A stretch of DNA of 33,095 bases from Pseudomonadota bacterium (lineage in GTDB: Bacteria > Pseudomonadota > Alphaproteobacteria > Rhizobiales > Xanthobacteraceae): positions 1-33,095 of the forward strand of contig JAGXAJ010000052.1 of NCBI GenBank assembly GCA_018971625.1, given 5' to 3'. Positions within the stretch are counted from its first letter, which is position 1. Each line of letters opens with the position of its first letter. The notes beneath the pieces are model-generated. The model was not told the origin of the DNA. It ran no database searches and saw only the letters and a program-made list of their open reading frames with translations. Of the stretch, positions 1-12,262 are shown piece by piece. The position numbers were made by a program, and so were the translations under genes.

Positions 1-1376
<1,376 letters not shown>

Positions 1377-1394
1377 CCGTTCGAAATTGCAACA

Positions 1395-1427
1395 AAGGCG
1401 GCGTCCCGAAAGGGGCGCCGCTTTTTT
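1395..1427 (+). terminator. Rho-independent terminator of lon
   Basis: A GC-rich stem of about 13 base pairs (arms 1395-1407 and 1412-1424, with two G-T pairs) closes a GAAA tetraloop and is followed at once by a run of six T (1422-1427). It starts 18 bases after the lon stop, so it should end the lon transcript. Confidence 0.92.
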
Positions 1428-1432
1428 ATCAT

Positions 1433-1537
1433 AGCGTTTTCGAGCGAAGTGGATACCGGTTCGCGTGAACAAAACGCGTCAAAACAAGAATCGAGAGCTT
1501 CGGTTCTGATGCGATCAGCGCCCGGCTTGCGCCGGGC
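1433..1537. repeat. Intergenic palindromic repeat between lon and tRNA-Val
   Basis: This non-coding stretch holds nested inverted repeats: GCGTTTT at 1434-1440 with AAAACGC at about 1476-1482, an inner GCGAA/TTCGC pair, and a separate perfect hairpin GCCCGGC-TTGC-GCCGGGC at 1520-1537. From memory, near-identical copies of the first part (the AGCGTTTTCGAGCGAAGTGG start) are scattered between genes in Bradyrhizobium and Rhodopseudomonas; this could not be checked here. The distal part looks like a decayed copy of a further hairpin. No gene is seen in it. Confidence 0.6.
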
Positions 1538-1564
1538 ACCCCGGCGGCGCTAAACAGGTCGCGA

Positions 1565-1641
1565 GGGCGGCTAGCTCAGCTGGTTAGAGCATCTCGTTTA
1601 CACCGAGAGGGTCGGGAGTTCGAATCTCTCGCCGCCTACCA
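1565..1641 (+). tRNA. tRNA-Val, anticodon UAC
   Basis: A complete 77-nt cloverleaf. The acceptor stem is GGGCGGC (1565-1571) with GCCGCCT (1631-1637), giving one G-U pair at the end. The D arm is GCTC/GAGC, the anticodon stem TCTCG/CGAGA with loop TTTACAC and anticodon TAC, and the T arm GGGAG/CTCTC with loop TTCGAAT. Discriminator A is followed by an encoded CCA (1639-1641). Anticodon UAC reads GUA and related valine codons. It stands alone here, with no second tRNA next to it. Confidence 0.97.
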
Positions 1642-1791
1642 TTTCCGGCGCTTGGATCGAGGCGGATGCTGGCGGTGGAAGGGCGCGCGGGACGCCGGGG
1701 TGCGACCGTCGGAGTCATGTACGATCCTGGGCAGGCCGAAGCCCGTTTCGGCTAGCAACCCCAACTCGATTTCATCAGCGCGGACTTGCAC

Positions 1792-2652
1792 ATGGGAACT
1801 CCGACAGGCCACGAACAAAACGCCGACCAGATTGCCTACTGGAACGGTCCGGGCGGCCAGCGCTGGGCTCGCCGGCAACAGGCGCAGGATGTGCTGCTGG
1901 CGCCGATCGCCGATATCCTGATCGATCGCGCGCAACCGAAAGCAGGCGAGCGCATCGTGGACGTCGGATGCGGCAGCGGGTTCACCACGCTGGCGTTCGC
2001 GCGCAAGGTCGGCGCCACAGGTCATGTGCTCGGCGTCGATGTTTCCGGGCCGATGCTCGAACAGGCCCGTGCTAGCGCGTCGGCGAATGCGCCGGTCGAC
2101 TTCGTGCTTGCGGACGCGACCGTCTATCCGTTCGAGCCCGCAAGCGTCGATCTCGTGGCCTCGCGGTTCGGCGTGATGTTCTTCGCCGATCCCGCGAAGT
2201 CGTTTGCGAACCTGCACCGCGCGTTGCGGCCGTCGGGGCGTCTTGCGTTTGTCTGCTGGCGTGAGCCGCGCGAAAACCCGTGGATGATGGCGCCGCTGCA
2301 GGCGGTGTACAAACACGCCCCGAAATTGCCGCCGCAGGGACCGGAAGATCCCGGACCATTCTCGTTTGCCTCGGAGGCGCGGGTACAGCGCATTCTGGGA
2401 GCCGCAGGCTTCAAGCAGGTTGCGATGGAGCCGTGCAATCTGGCGCTCGACATCGCGATCGGCGGCGGCCTCGATGCAGCGGTGCACAGTGCGCTGGACA
2501 TCGGCCCCGCCAGCCGCGCACTGCAGGACCAGCCTGAGGCGGTTCGCGAAGCCGCGAGGAACTCGGTCCGCGAGGCCCTCGCGCCGTTTGTCAAAGGAGA
2601 GGCGGTGCCCCTGCCTGCGGCGATCTGGATCGTGATGGCGCGGGCGAGCTAA
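1792..2652 (+). CDS. SAM-dependent class I methyltransferase (286 aa)
   Basis: A Rossmann-fold methyltransferase of the UbiE/Methyltransf_11 kind; the substrate cannot be read from the sequence. Motif I is VDVGCGSGF (about residues 57-65), followed by an acidic end of strand 2 (GVDVSGPMLEQAR), the motif II region FVLADATVYPFEPASVDLV, and the post-II segment LRPSGRLAFVCWREP. The N-terminal NADQIAYWNGPGGQRWA is typical of a Rhizobiales subgroup annotated only as class I SAM methyltransferase. ATG at 1792 is chosen over an in-frame TTG two codons earlier because it leaves a normal N-terminus. The gene is monocistronic, with the tRNA upstream and a repeat region downstream. The family is certain and the substrate unknown. 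Confidence 0.9.
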   Translation: MGTPTGHEQNADQIAYWNGPGGQRWARRQQAQDVLLAPIADILIDRAQPKAGERIVDVGCGSGFTTLAFARKVGATGHVLGVDVSGPMLEQARASASANAPVDFVLADATVYPFEPASVDLVASRFGVMFFADPAKSFANLHRALRPSGRLAFVCWREPRENPWMMAPLQAVYKHAPKLPPQGPEDPGPFSFASEARVQRILGAAGFKQVAMEPCNLALDIAIGGGLDAAVHSALDIGPASRALQDQPEAVREAARNSVREALAPFVKGEAVPLPAAIWIVMARAS

Positions 2653-2782
2653 AAAGCACTGCGCGAAAACGCGATTTTCTGCAATGACCTCAAGCTGATT
2701 TGTCCCGTCCAGTCCCTCGTTCAAAAACATTTCTGTTTTCTTCCAGGTCAAATCACCGGCTTATCTCCACTGTCCTGTCCCG

Positions 2783-3175
2783 GTAGAGGGGCGTTGGCCA
2801 TCGTCACTGACGTTGGGGCGGGATGCGATGGGCGCCGCGGCCTCACCAGACGAGTGATGTTGCGCGCACGGTGAAGTCGTGTGGTCCTGACGCCCCGACG
2901 CTGGCGTCAAGTCCTTGAGGGGCTAACGTTTCTCGGGGGCGAGGGTGACAACAAAGCCCGGTCGCCCGGGAGAGCGCGAAATAAGCCGTAAAACCATTGC
3001 GCAGGGAAGGCCGGACTGCTTCCGCTGAACCTGTATGCTCGTGTGCGTTTTTGCATGCATTTTTGCGCACGAGACCGCGGGTGCAGCGCGCACCCGGTCT
3101 TCCCTGCGCCCTCGCTTGAGGGGTCGCAACGACGCACAACTCGGGCGGATCACGCTGCGAGAATGCGAAGGTGTG
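2783..3175. repeat. Large structured dispersed repeat
   Basis: A non-coding stretch of about 390 bases built around inverted repeats. The largest pairs GCGCAGGGAAGGCCGG (2999-3014) with CCGGTCTTCCCTGCGC (3094-3109), 15 of 16 matched plus one G-T. Inside are CTCGTG (3038-3043) with CACGAG (3068-3073) and CGGGTGC (3078-3084) with GCACCCG (3090-3096), giving a branched fold. From memory, this sequence recurs in many copies in Bradyrhizobium and is often mis-annotated as small hypothetical proteins. The open frames here give Arg/Ser-rich translations in several frames, as expected of such an element and not of a gene. The boundaries are approximate. Confidence 0.65.
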
Positions 3176-3218
3176 TCCGGCTGTTTGAAAACTGAATCGG
3201 AACAGGCGCGGATGCTCC

Positions 3219-3345
3219 TTCCTTCTCCCCTTGCGGGAGAAGGTGGCGCGTAGCGCCGGATGAGGGGGTCACATAACGAGAGGCTCGCACCCTCACCCGA
3301 CTTCGCTTCGCGAAGCCACCCTCTCCCGCAAGGGGAGAGGGGAAG
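3219..3345. repeat. MITE-like long inverted repeat downstream of metH
   Basis: Two long arms, about 3219-3246 (core CTCCCCTTGCGGGAGAAGG) and 3315-3345 (core CTCTCCCGCAAGGGGAGAGG), are inverted copies flanking a roughly 70-base middle. The middle contains a second palindrome, CTTCGCTTCGCGAAG, at 3301-3315. Each arm is itself palindromic (CTCCC-TTGC-GGGAG type). From memory, this is a common intergenic element in Bradyrhizobium and other Rhizobiales. It sits 31 bases beyond the metH stop and may help to end transcription, but no long T run is present. Confidence 0.65.
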
Positions 3346-3362
3346 AAGGCGGTCGCCTTCGA
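3343..3362 (-). terminator. Weak hairpin after metH
   Basis: GAAGGC (3345-3350) pairs with GCCTTC (3355-3360) around a four-base loop, 16 bases past the metH stop in the direction of metH transcription. The run after it on that strand is only TTCTTCCCC, so this is a poor intrinsic terminator. It may act together with the long inverted repeat next to it. Confidence 0.3.
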
Positions 3363-3375
3363 AGACGGGAGAGGA

Positions 3376-7245
<3,870 letters not shown>

Positions 7246-7248
7246 CGG

Positions 7249-8163
7249 TCAGGCGGCTTTCTGCGCGCCCTGCGGGCGAATGCCGAGCAGGTGGCTGATG
7301 GCGAATACGAGATCCGCGCGGTTCATGGTGTAGAAGTGAAAGGTGTCGACGCCATGCTTGGCGAGCTTCTGCACCTGACCGGCCGCGACCGTCGCCGCAA
7401 CCAGCTTGCGGGTTTCCGGATCGTCGTCGAGGCCTTCGAATTTTTCCGCAAGCCAGTCAGGCACCGTGGTGCCGGCGCGGGTTACGAAGCCGCGTGCCTG
7501 CTTGAAATTGTGCATCGGCATGATGCCGGGCACGACGGGAATATCGATGCCGCGCTTGCGCACGCGATCGAGGTAACGGAAGTAAAGATCGTTGTCGAAA
7601 AAGACCTGGGTAATGGCGCGGCTGGCGCCCGCGTCGACCTTAGCCTGGAGCATATCGATGTCGGCATCGAAATCCGGGCTCTCCGGATGCTTCTCCGGAT
7701 AGGCCGATACCGAAACCTCCATATCGGGATAACGCTTCCGGATGCTGGCCACGAGTTCGGCCGACGTCTGGTAGCCGTCGGGATGCGCGACATAGGCGGT
7801 GCCGATCCCGGTGGTGGGATCGCCGCGCAGGGCGACGATGTGGCGGACGCCGACTTCGTGATAGCGCGCCACCACGTCGTCGATCTCGCCGCGCGGGGCG
7901 TTGACGCAGGTCAGATGCGCGGCGGGAGTCAGATTCGTCTCGGCAAGGATGCGGGCGATGGTGGAGTGGGTGCGCTCGCGGGTCGAGCCGCCGGCGCCAT
8001 AGGTCACCGAGACGAAATTGGGTCCGAGCGGCGCCAACCGGTTGATGGTCCCCCACAGGCTCTTCTCCATCTCCTCGGTTTTCGGCGGGAAAAACTCAAA
8101 GGAGATGTCAGGCGACTCCGGCGCGCGGCGGCCATCGGTCGCTGGGGGTGTAACCTCTGTCAT
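7249..8163 (-). CDS. metF: 5,10-methylenetetrahydrofolate reductase MetF (304 aa)
   Basis: This flavoprotein reduces 5,10-methylenetetrahydrofolate to 5-methyltetrahydrofolate, the methyl donor for MetH encoded just downstream. Family motifs are clear: SFEFFPPKTEEMEKSLW near the N-terminus (with the conserved Glu), SVTYGAGGSTRERT, HLTCVN, VALRGDP, QVFFDNDLYFRYLDRV and PVVPGIMPM. The length matches bacterial MetF (about 300 aa). ATG at 8161-8163 is the first start that fits, leaving a short Thr/Pro/Arg-rich leader. In several Rhizobiales an ArsR-type regulator gene lies beside metF (from memory). Here there is only an AT-rich gap of 401 bases upstream. Confidence 0.97.
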   Translation of the reverse strand: MTEVTPPATDGRRAPESPDISFEFFPPKTEEMEKSLWGTINRLAPLGPNFVSVTYGAGGSTRERTHSTIARILAETNLTPAAHLTCVNAPRGEIDDVVARYHEVGVRHIVALRGDPTTGIGTAYVAHPDGYQTSAELVASIRKRYPDMEVSVSAYPEKHPESPDFDADIDMLQAKVDAGASRAITQVFFDNDLYFRYLDRVRKRGIDIPVVPGIMPMHNFKQARGFVTRAGTTVPDWLAEKFEGLDDDPETRKLVAATVAAGQVQKLAKHGVDTFHFYTMNRADLVFAISHLLGIRPQGAQKAA

Positions 8164-8564
8164 GGCGCCGCAAACTCCACTTCCGTAGGACGAACGTTGG
8201 TTTTTAGCCGCATCGCCCTAGAATATGCCAAATACGGTCGCTCAAACAGCCCACCGTTTGTGGGAAATTGCCCAATTTGTGCATGTAAATGGATATTATG
8301 TCGAATAATTTCAGGAAGTAGGTGGGCTGGCTACGTATATATTTGGCGAATATCGACCGGAAAATAGCATTTTACGGCGATTTCAGCGACCATCGATTGA
8401 AATTACTGGGCTGTTTGAAATGGGCAAAAGGTAAATATGACAATTTGTCAATATTTGTCCCACTTTCCTTCTTCGGGATTGGCGGCCGCGCCGTATGGCT
8501 TCTGCGCGCCTGACCTGCGCGGCCGAGGCTTTGTGGGCCGCGCGGGGCACATTAGTTTGGCGCG
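8164..8564. other. AT-rich divergent intergenic region
   Basis: No convincing gene is seen in these 401 bases between divergent metF and the flavin oxidoreductase gene. By hand count, 8281-8460 has about 39% G+C, far below the flanking genes. It holds the palindromes AAATTGCCCAATTT (8265-8278) and TGACAATTTGTCA (8438-8450), the hairpin CCCAC-CGTTT-GTGGG (about 8250-8264), and a shared octamer CAATTTGT (8273-8280 and 8441-8448). A 63-codon open frame at 8322-8513 has no ribosome binding site or recognisable product. The promoters of both flanking genes must lie here, but no clear -35/-10 pair could be assigned. Confidence 0.6.
8433..8456. promoter_or_regulatory. Candidate operator palindrome
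   Basis: TGACAATTTGTCA (8438-8450) is a perfect 13-base palindrome. It is extended outward by AAATA on the left and TATTT on the right with one unpaired base, giving a nearly symmetric 24-base site. It lies about 115 bases upstream of the flavin oxidoreductase start. The size and symmetry suit a dimeric regulator, but no regulator gene is in the window, and binding is an inference. Confidence 0.4.
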
Positions 8565-9584
8565 ATGATCCCTGTTTCGGTCCTCGACCTTTCCGTCGTC
8601 ACCACCGGCACCAAGCCGGCCGCCGCGCTACGCAACAGCATCGACCTGGCGCGCCATGTCGATCGGCTCGGCTATTTCCGTTATTGGCTGGCCGAACATC
8701 ACAATCTGGCGTCGGTCGCAAGCTCCGCGCCGGACCTGATGATCGGGCAGATCGCCGCGGTCACGAGCCATATCCGGGTCGGCTCCGGCGGCGTGATGCT
8801 GCCCAACCACGCGCCGCTGATGGTGGCGGAGCGCTTCAAGATGCTGGAGGCATTGTTTCCGGGCCGCATCGATCTCGGTCTTGGCCGCGCGCCGGGCACC
8901 GATGGCGCCACGGCCCATGCCCTGCGCAGCCGGCTCGATCGCCGCGAGGGCGACGATTTTCTCGAACGACTGCATGAACTGACGTTGTGGGAGACTCGCG
9001 ATTTTCCACCCAACCATCCCTACAACAAGGTGGTGGCGATGCCCGACGACGTACCGCTGCCGCCGATCTGGCTGCTCGGCTCCAGCGACTACAGTTCGGA
9101 ACTGGCGGCGCAGGTCGGAATGGGTTTTGCGTTCGCGCATCATTTCGCCACCTATGACGCGGTCGCGGCACTGACCAACTATCACCACCACTTCAAGCCG
9201 TCGGGCTGGCGCTCGGCGCCGCACGGCATCCTCGCGGTCGCGGCGATCGCCGCCGAAACCGATGCGGAAGCCGAACGGCTGGCCTCGTCGATGGAGCTCA
9301 ACCGGTTGCGTCGCGACCGCGGCCAGTATTCGCCGCTACCGAGCGTCGAGGAGGCGCTCGCCTACCCGTACACCGATACTGAACGGGCCGCCGTTGAGCG
9401 GAACCGGTCGCGCCTGTTTGCCGGCACGCCTGCGACCATCATGGCCACGCTGCAGCCGATGATCGCGGCATGCCAAGCCGATGAATTGATGATCATCACC
9501 GCGGTGTACGATCACGAAGCGCGGAAGAAGTCGTACAGTCTGCTCGCGGAGGCGTTCGGCCTCGGCAGGAAGGAGGCAGCATAA
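8565..9584 (+). CDS. LLM-class flavin-dependent oxidoreductase (339 aa)
   Basis: A member of the bacterial luciferase-like (LLM) TIM-barrel family, MsnO8-like subgroup; such enzymes use FMNH2 or F420 and act as monooxygenases or oxidoreductases on varied substrates. Evidence is the N-terminal [20 protein letters not shown], the segment [49 protein letters not shown] (the WxAEHH and GSGGVML blocks are typical), [13 protein letters not shown], and the C-terminal [15 protein letters not shown] region. The length is normal for the subgroup. ATG at 8565 begins right at the conserved N-terminus. The gene stands alone, divergent from metF and convergent with pheA (21 bases between stops). The physiological substrate cannot be told from sequence. 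Confidence 0.92.
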   Translation: MIPVSVLDLSVVTTGTKPAAALRNSIDLARHVDRLGYFRYWLAEHHNLASVASSAPDLMIGQIAAVTSHIRVGSGGVMLPNHAPLMVAERFKMLEALFPGRIDLGLGRAPGTDGATAHALRSRLDRREGDDFLERLHELTLWETRDFPPNHPYNKVVAMPDDVPLPPIWLLGSSDYSSELAAQVGMGFAFAHHFATYDAVAALTNYHHHFKPSGWRSAPHGILAVAAIAAETDAEAERLASSMELNRLRRDRGQYSPLPSVEEALAYPYTDTERAAVERNRSRLFAGTPATIMATLQPMIAACQADELMIITAVYDHEARKKSYSLLAEAFGLGRKEAA

Positions 9585-9605
9585 ACCAGATTGCCCCGCG
9601 CAATC

Positions 9606-10472
9606 TCACCCCCGCTTCTCGCTGAAGGTGGCGCGAAACGGATGGCCCGGATAGACGCCGACGATGCGCAGTTCGCGCGAGAAGAATTTCAGTTCCTCCA
9701 GCGCAAAGGCAAGATTCTTGTCCTCGGGATGGCCCTCGACGTCGGCATAGAATTCGGTCGCGAAGAAATTGCCGTCGACCATGTAGCTTTCGAGTTTGGT
9801 CATGTTGACGCCATTGGTTGCAAAGCCGCCCATCGCCTTGTAAAGCGCGGCGGGCAGGTTGCGGACCCGGAATACGAAAGTGGTGACCAGCGGTCCCGAT
9901 CCCTGCGCGGCCCATTTCGGCTCGCGCGCCAGCACCACGAAGCGGGTGGTGTTGTGGGTCTCGTCCTGGACGTCTTCCGCCAGGATATCGAGGCCGTAGA
10001 TCTCGGCGGCAAGCCGCGAGGCGATCGAGGCGCAACTCTTGTCGTCTCGCTCGGCGACGATGCGGGCGCTACCGGCGGTGTCGCCGGCGACGACCGGTTT
10101 GATGCCGAGCTTGCGGATGATGCGGCGGCACTGGCCGAGCGCGTGGACGTGGCTTTCCACGGTCTTGATGCCGTCGAGCTTGGCGCCGCGTGGGGCCATC
10201 AGCTGGTGATGGATCGGCTCGAACCACTCGCCGACGATGAAAAGACCGGATTGCGGCAGCAGATGATGGATATCGGCGACCCGGCCGGCCACCGAGTTTT
10301 CGATCGGGATCATGCCGAGATCGGCTTCGCCCGAGGTGATCGCGGCCAGCGCGTCCTCGAAGGTCGGGCAGGGCATCGGCTCGGCGCTGGGATAGGCGTT
10401 GACGACGGCGATGTGGGAATTGGCGCCCGGCTCGCCCTGGAATGCGATTTTCATGGCTGATGTCTTGCTCAT
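9606..10472 (-). CDS. pheA: Prephenate dehydratase PheA (288 aa)
   Basis: It converts prephenate to phenylpyruvate in phenylalanine synthesis. This is the single-function form, without a fused chorismate mutase. The catalytic domain starts KIAFQGEPGANSHIA and carries DLGMIPIENSVAGRV, an ESHVHALGQC block, and HNTTRFVVL with the family TRF motif. A C-terminal ACT domain follows (from about GPLVTTFVFRVRNLPAAL), including KLESYMVDGNFFATEFYADVEGH, the usual site of phenylalanine feedback control. The start is placed at ATG 10470-10472 (MSKTSAMKIAF); ATG 10452-10454, six codons on, is also possible. The frame stays open further upstream across kdsB, but that part is not PheA-like. It lies 19 bases after kdsB and probably shares its transcript. 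Confidence 0.96.
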   Translation of the reverse strand: MSKTSAMKIAFQGEPGANSHIAVVNAYPSAEPMPCPTFEDALAAITSGEADLGMIPIENSVAGRVADIHHLLPQSGLFIVGEWFEPIHHQLMAPRGAKLDGIKTVESHVHALGQCRRIIRKLGIKPVVAGDTAGSARIVAERDDKSCASIASRLAAEIYGLDILAEDVQDETHNTTRFVVLAREPKWAAQGSGPLVTTFVFRVRNLPAALYKAMGGFATNGVNMTKLESYMVDGNFFATEFYADVEGHPEDKNLAFALEELKFFSRELRIVGVYPGHPFRATFSEKRG

Positions 10473-10491
10473 GCCGCCTTGTAGCAGCCGT

Positions 10492-11241
10492 TCAGGTTTT
10501 CGCCAGTGGCGCCAATATGCGCCGGGCGGTTTCCAGATCGGGAGGAGTATCGACCCCGCGCGGCACCGCGTCGACCACGGCGACGTCGATCCGCATCCCG
10601 GCTTCCAGCGCGCGAAGCTGCTCCAGTTTCTCCTGCAGTTCCAGCGGCGAGGGGGGCAGACCGACAAAGCGCTCGAGCGCCGCGCGGCGATAGGCATAAA
10701 GGCCGATATGGTGGTAGCGCGGCCCGTCCCCGTGAGGGGCCGCGGCACGGGTGAAGTACAACGCACGCATTCGTCCGGGACTGATCATCGCGCCGACCGC
10801 CTTCACCACATTTGGATTGGTGTACTCCTCCTCGGTGTGGATTTCCGCGGCGAGCGTCGCGATATCGACCGCGGGATCGGCCAGCGGGGCCAGCACGCTA
10901 CGGATATTGTCGGGGCGAATGGTTGGAAAATCGCCTTGCAGATTGACGACGATTTCGGCCTCTCCACCAGGGTCGAGCTTGCTCAGCGCCTCGTAGATCC
11001 GGTCCGAGCCGGAGGGGTGGTCGGTCCGCGTCATGACCGCCTCGCCGCCGTGAGATTTCACCACGTCGGCGATCTCGGCCGCGTCGGTGGCGACCGCGAC
11101 GCGGCCGATTTTTGCGGCTTCGGCGCTGCGCAGGACATGGACGATCATCGGCAGGCCGGCAATGTCCAAAAGCGGCTTGCCGGGCAGACGGCTGGCGGCC
11201 ATGCGGGCGGGAATCAGCACCAAAGTGCGCTTCTCAAGCAT
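10492..11241 (-). CDS. kdsB: 3-deoxy-manno-octulosonate cytidylyltransferase KdsB (249 aa)
   Basis: KdsB activates KDO with CTP to CMP-KDO for the lipid A inner core of LPS, in the cytoplasm. The N-terminal nucleotide-binding motif is [22 protein letters not shown], followed by [15 protein letters not shown], the [13 protein letters not shown] block, VVNLQGDFP with the metal-binding Asp, and the hydrophobic-aromatic [32 protein letters not shown] signature near the C-terminus. Length fits the family (about 250 aa). ATG at 11239-11241 is chosen because it puts the usual M-x-x-x-x-LVLIPAR start in place; the frame runs on upstream to 11385 with unrelated sequence. It is divergent from cycM. Confidence 0.97.
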   Translation of the reverse strand: MLEKRTLVLIPARMAASRLPGKPLLDIAGLPMIVHVLRSAEAAKIGRVAVATDAAEIADVVKSHGGEAVMTRTDHPSGSDRIYEALSKLDPGGEAEIVVNLQGDFPTIRPDNIRSVLAPLADPAVDIATLAAEIHTEEEYTNPNVVKAVGAMISPGRMRALYFTRAAAPHGDGPRYHHIGLYAYRRAALERFVGLPPSPLELQEKLEQLRALEAGMRIDVAVVDAVPRGVDTPPDLETARRILAPLAKT

Positions 11242-11418
11242 CGGCAAAGACGATCCGGGCCGGCTCGATACAAGCCGGAAATGAAGCAGGATTGCTCGAA
11301 AGTCGACGCCTTTATACGGATTGCCAGAGTACGGGCAAACCGATATCTCAGGCCTCCCCGGGCGCGGTATGAAAGCCTGATCCATTGTCGCGGCCGGCCA
11401 AGCAGACCTTTTAACTTG

Positions 11419-11450
11419 AACCTACTGCGCAGATCTGCCGCAGGTAGGTT
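11419..11450. promoter_or_regulatory. Inverted repeat in the cycM leader
   Basis: AACCTACTGCG (11419-11429) and CGCAGGTAGGTT (11439-11450) are inverted copies with one extra G. They enclose GCAGATCTGC, itself a perfect 10-base palindrome overlapping the arms. The site ends 46 bases before the cycM ATG and is followed by TTTTGG. It may be an operator or a leader hairpin. No gene ends upstream on this strand, so a terminator role is unlikely. Confidence 0.45.
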
Positions 11451-11496
11451 TTGGCCCAGTTAAGTTTCAGTCCCAAGGCCAGGAGCCTGATCCAAA

Positions 11497-12045
11497 ATGG
11501 ACTCCTTCGAACCCAATAAATTTCTCGGCGCCGTTCTGGGCGCCTGTCTTGTCCTGATAGTGACGAACCTCGTGGCCGGCGCGATCTTCGCCCCCAAGAT
11601 GCCGGAAAAGCCGGGCTACCAGATCGCCGTGAAAGAAGAGGCGCCAGCGAGTGGCAAGCAGGCCTCAGCTCCAGCCGCCGAGTCGATCGAGAAGCTGTTG
11701 CAGACCGCATCCGTTGAGCGGGGTGCGGCCGCGGCGAAGAAGTGCGAGGCCTGCCATACTCTCGACAAGGGCGGCCCTAACCGTGTTGGTCCTAATCTCT
11801 ATGGGATCGTCGGCGACAAGAAGGGCGAGGGACGTGGATTCAATTTCTCGGCTGCCATGAAGGCCAAGGGCGGCACCTGGACCTATGACGACCTCAATCA
11901 GTTCATCACCAATCCCAAGGCTTTCGTTCCCGGCACCGCCATGGGCTTTGCCGGCATTCAGAAGGATAGCGAGCGCGCCGATGTGATCGATTATCTGCAC
12001 ACGCTATCAGATAATCCGGTTCCCTTGCCGAAGCCCCAAAAATAG
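11497..12045 (+). CDS. cycM: Membrane-anchored cytochrome c, CycM type (182 aa)
   Basis: This is a c-type cytochrome held in the inner membrane and facing the periplasm. In Bradyrhizobium, CycM carries electrons from the bc1 complex to the aa3-type cytochrome oxidase; that role is assigned here by similarity of layout. An N-terminal uncleaved anchor covers about residues 9-31, followed by an Ala/Pro/Lys-rich linker to residue 75. One class I haem domain has CEACH at 83-87 (C83, C86, H87), the usual GPNLYGIVG block, and Met149 in GTAMGFAG as the likely sixth haem ligand. Length is close to the known CycM (about 184 aa, from memory). ATG at 11497 directly precedes the anchor. It is divergent from kdsB, with 255 bases between starts. 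Confidence 0.92.
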   Translation: MDSFEPNKFLGAVLGACLVLIVTNLVAGAIFAPKMPEKPGYQIAVKEEAPASGKQASAPAAESIEKLLQTASVERGAAAAKKCEACHTLDKGGPNRVGPNLYGIVGDKKGEGRGFNFSAAMKAKGGTWTYDDLNQFITNPKAFVPGTAMGFAGIQKDSERADVIDYLHTLSDNPVPLPKPQK

Positions 12046-12250
12046 ACGGTTTCGGCATCGTCACATGACTTTCACGCGATCGAGGGCCGGAGCTTGCCCG
12101 GTCGTCCTCTTCGCGTCAGGCTCTCGTGCTTGTTATCGGGACGTTTCGCCGCAGTGAAACCCGTCACGGCTGCTTTCATTAGCAAAAAGCAACATATTCG
12201 GTCGAACCGTTGCCTTATATTGCACCCTGAATAGCCTTCTCTAATCCAGC

Positions 12251-12255
12251 AGGAA
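12251..12255 (+). promoter_or_regulatory. Ribosome binding site that supports a TTG start
   Basis: AGGAA lies 7 bases before TTG at 12263-12265. An in-frame TAA at 12242-12244 rules out any earlier start, and no ATG occurs before the signal peptide, so TTG is the start of the first binding-protein gene. Confidence 0.7.
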
Positions 12256-12262
12256 TCTCCCA

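Noticed and set aside
1565..1641. tRNA-Val as a phage or island attachment site
   Set aside because: No integrase gene is nearby and no direct repeat of the tRNA 3' end was noticed downstream in the window.
2665..2679. GAAAA-CGCGA-TTTTC hairpin after the methyltransferase gene as a terminator
   Set aside because: The stem is only five AT-rich pairs and no T run follows, so it is too weak to call.
1636..2751. A 371-codon minus-strand frame opposite the methyltransferase gene
   Set aside because: Antisense shadow with Arg-rich composition; the plus-strand methyltransferase motifs are clear.
2843..3153. Three overlapping minus-strand open frames of 76-98 codons
   Set aside because: They cover the dispersed repeat in several frames, with Arg/Ser-rich text and no ribosome binding site. 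They are repeat sequence, not genes.
8164..8230. A SAM or SAH riboswitch before metF
   Set aside because: The leader was scanned for the pseudoknot pattern of SAM-II and the stems of an SAH switch. No convincing match was seen, though a covariance search was not possible.
8322..8513. A 63-codon plus-strand open frame in the AT-rich gap
   Set aside because: No Shine-Dalgarno, no known motif, and codon use unlike neighbouring genes. The AT-rich gap gives such frames by chance.
10473..10766. Upstream extension of pheA into kdsB
   Set aside because: The frame is open, but the added sequence is not PheA-like and overlaps the essential KdsB C-terminus. The family N-terminus begins at KIAFQGEPG.
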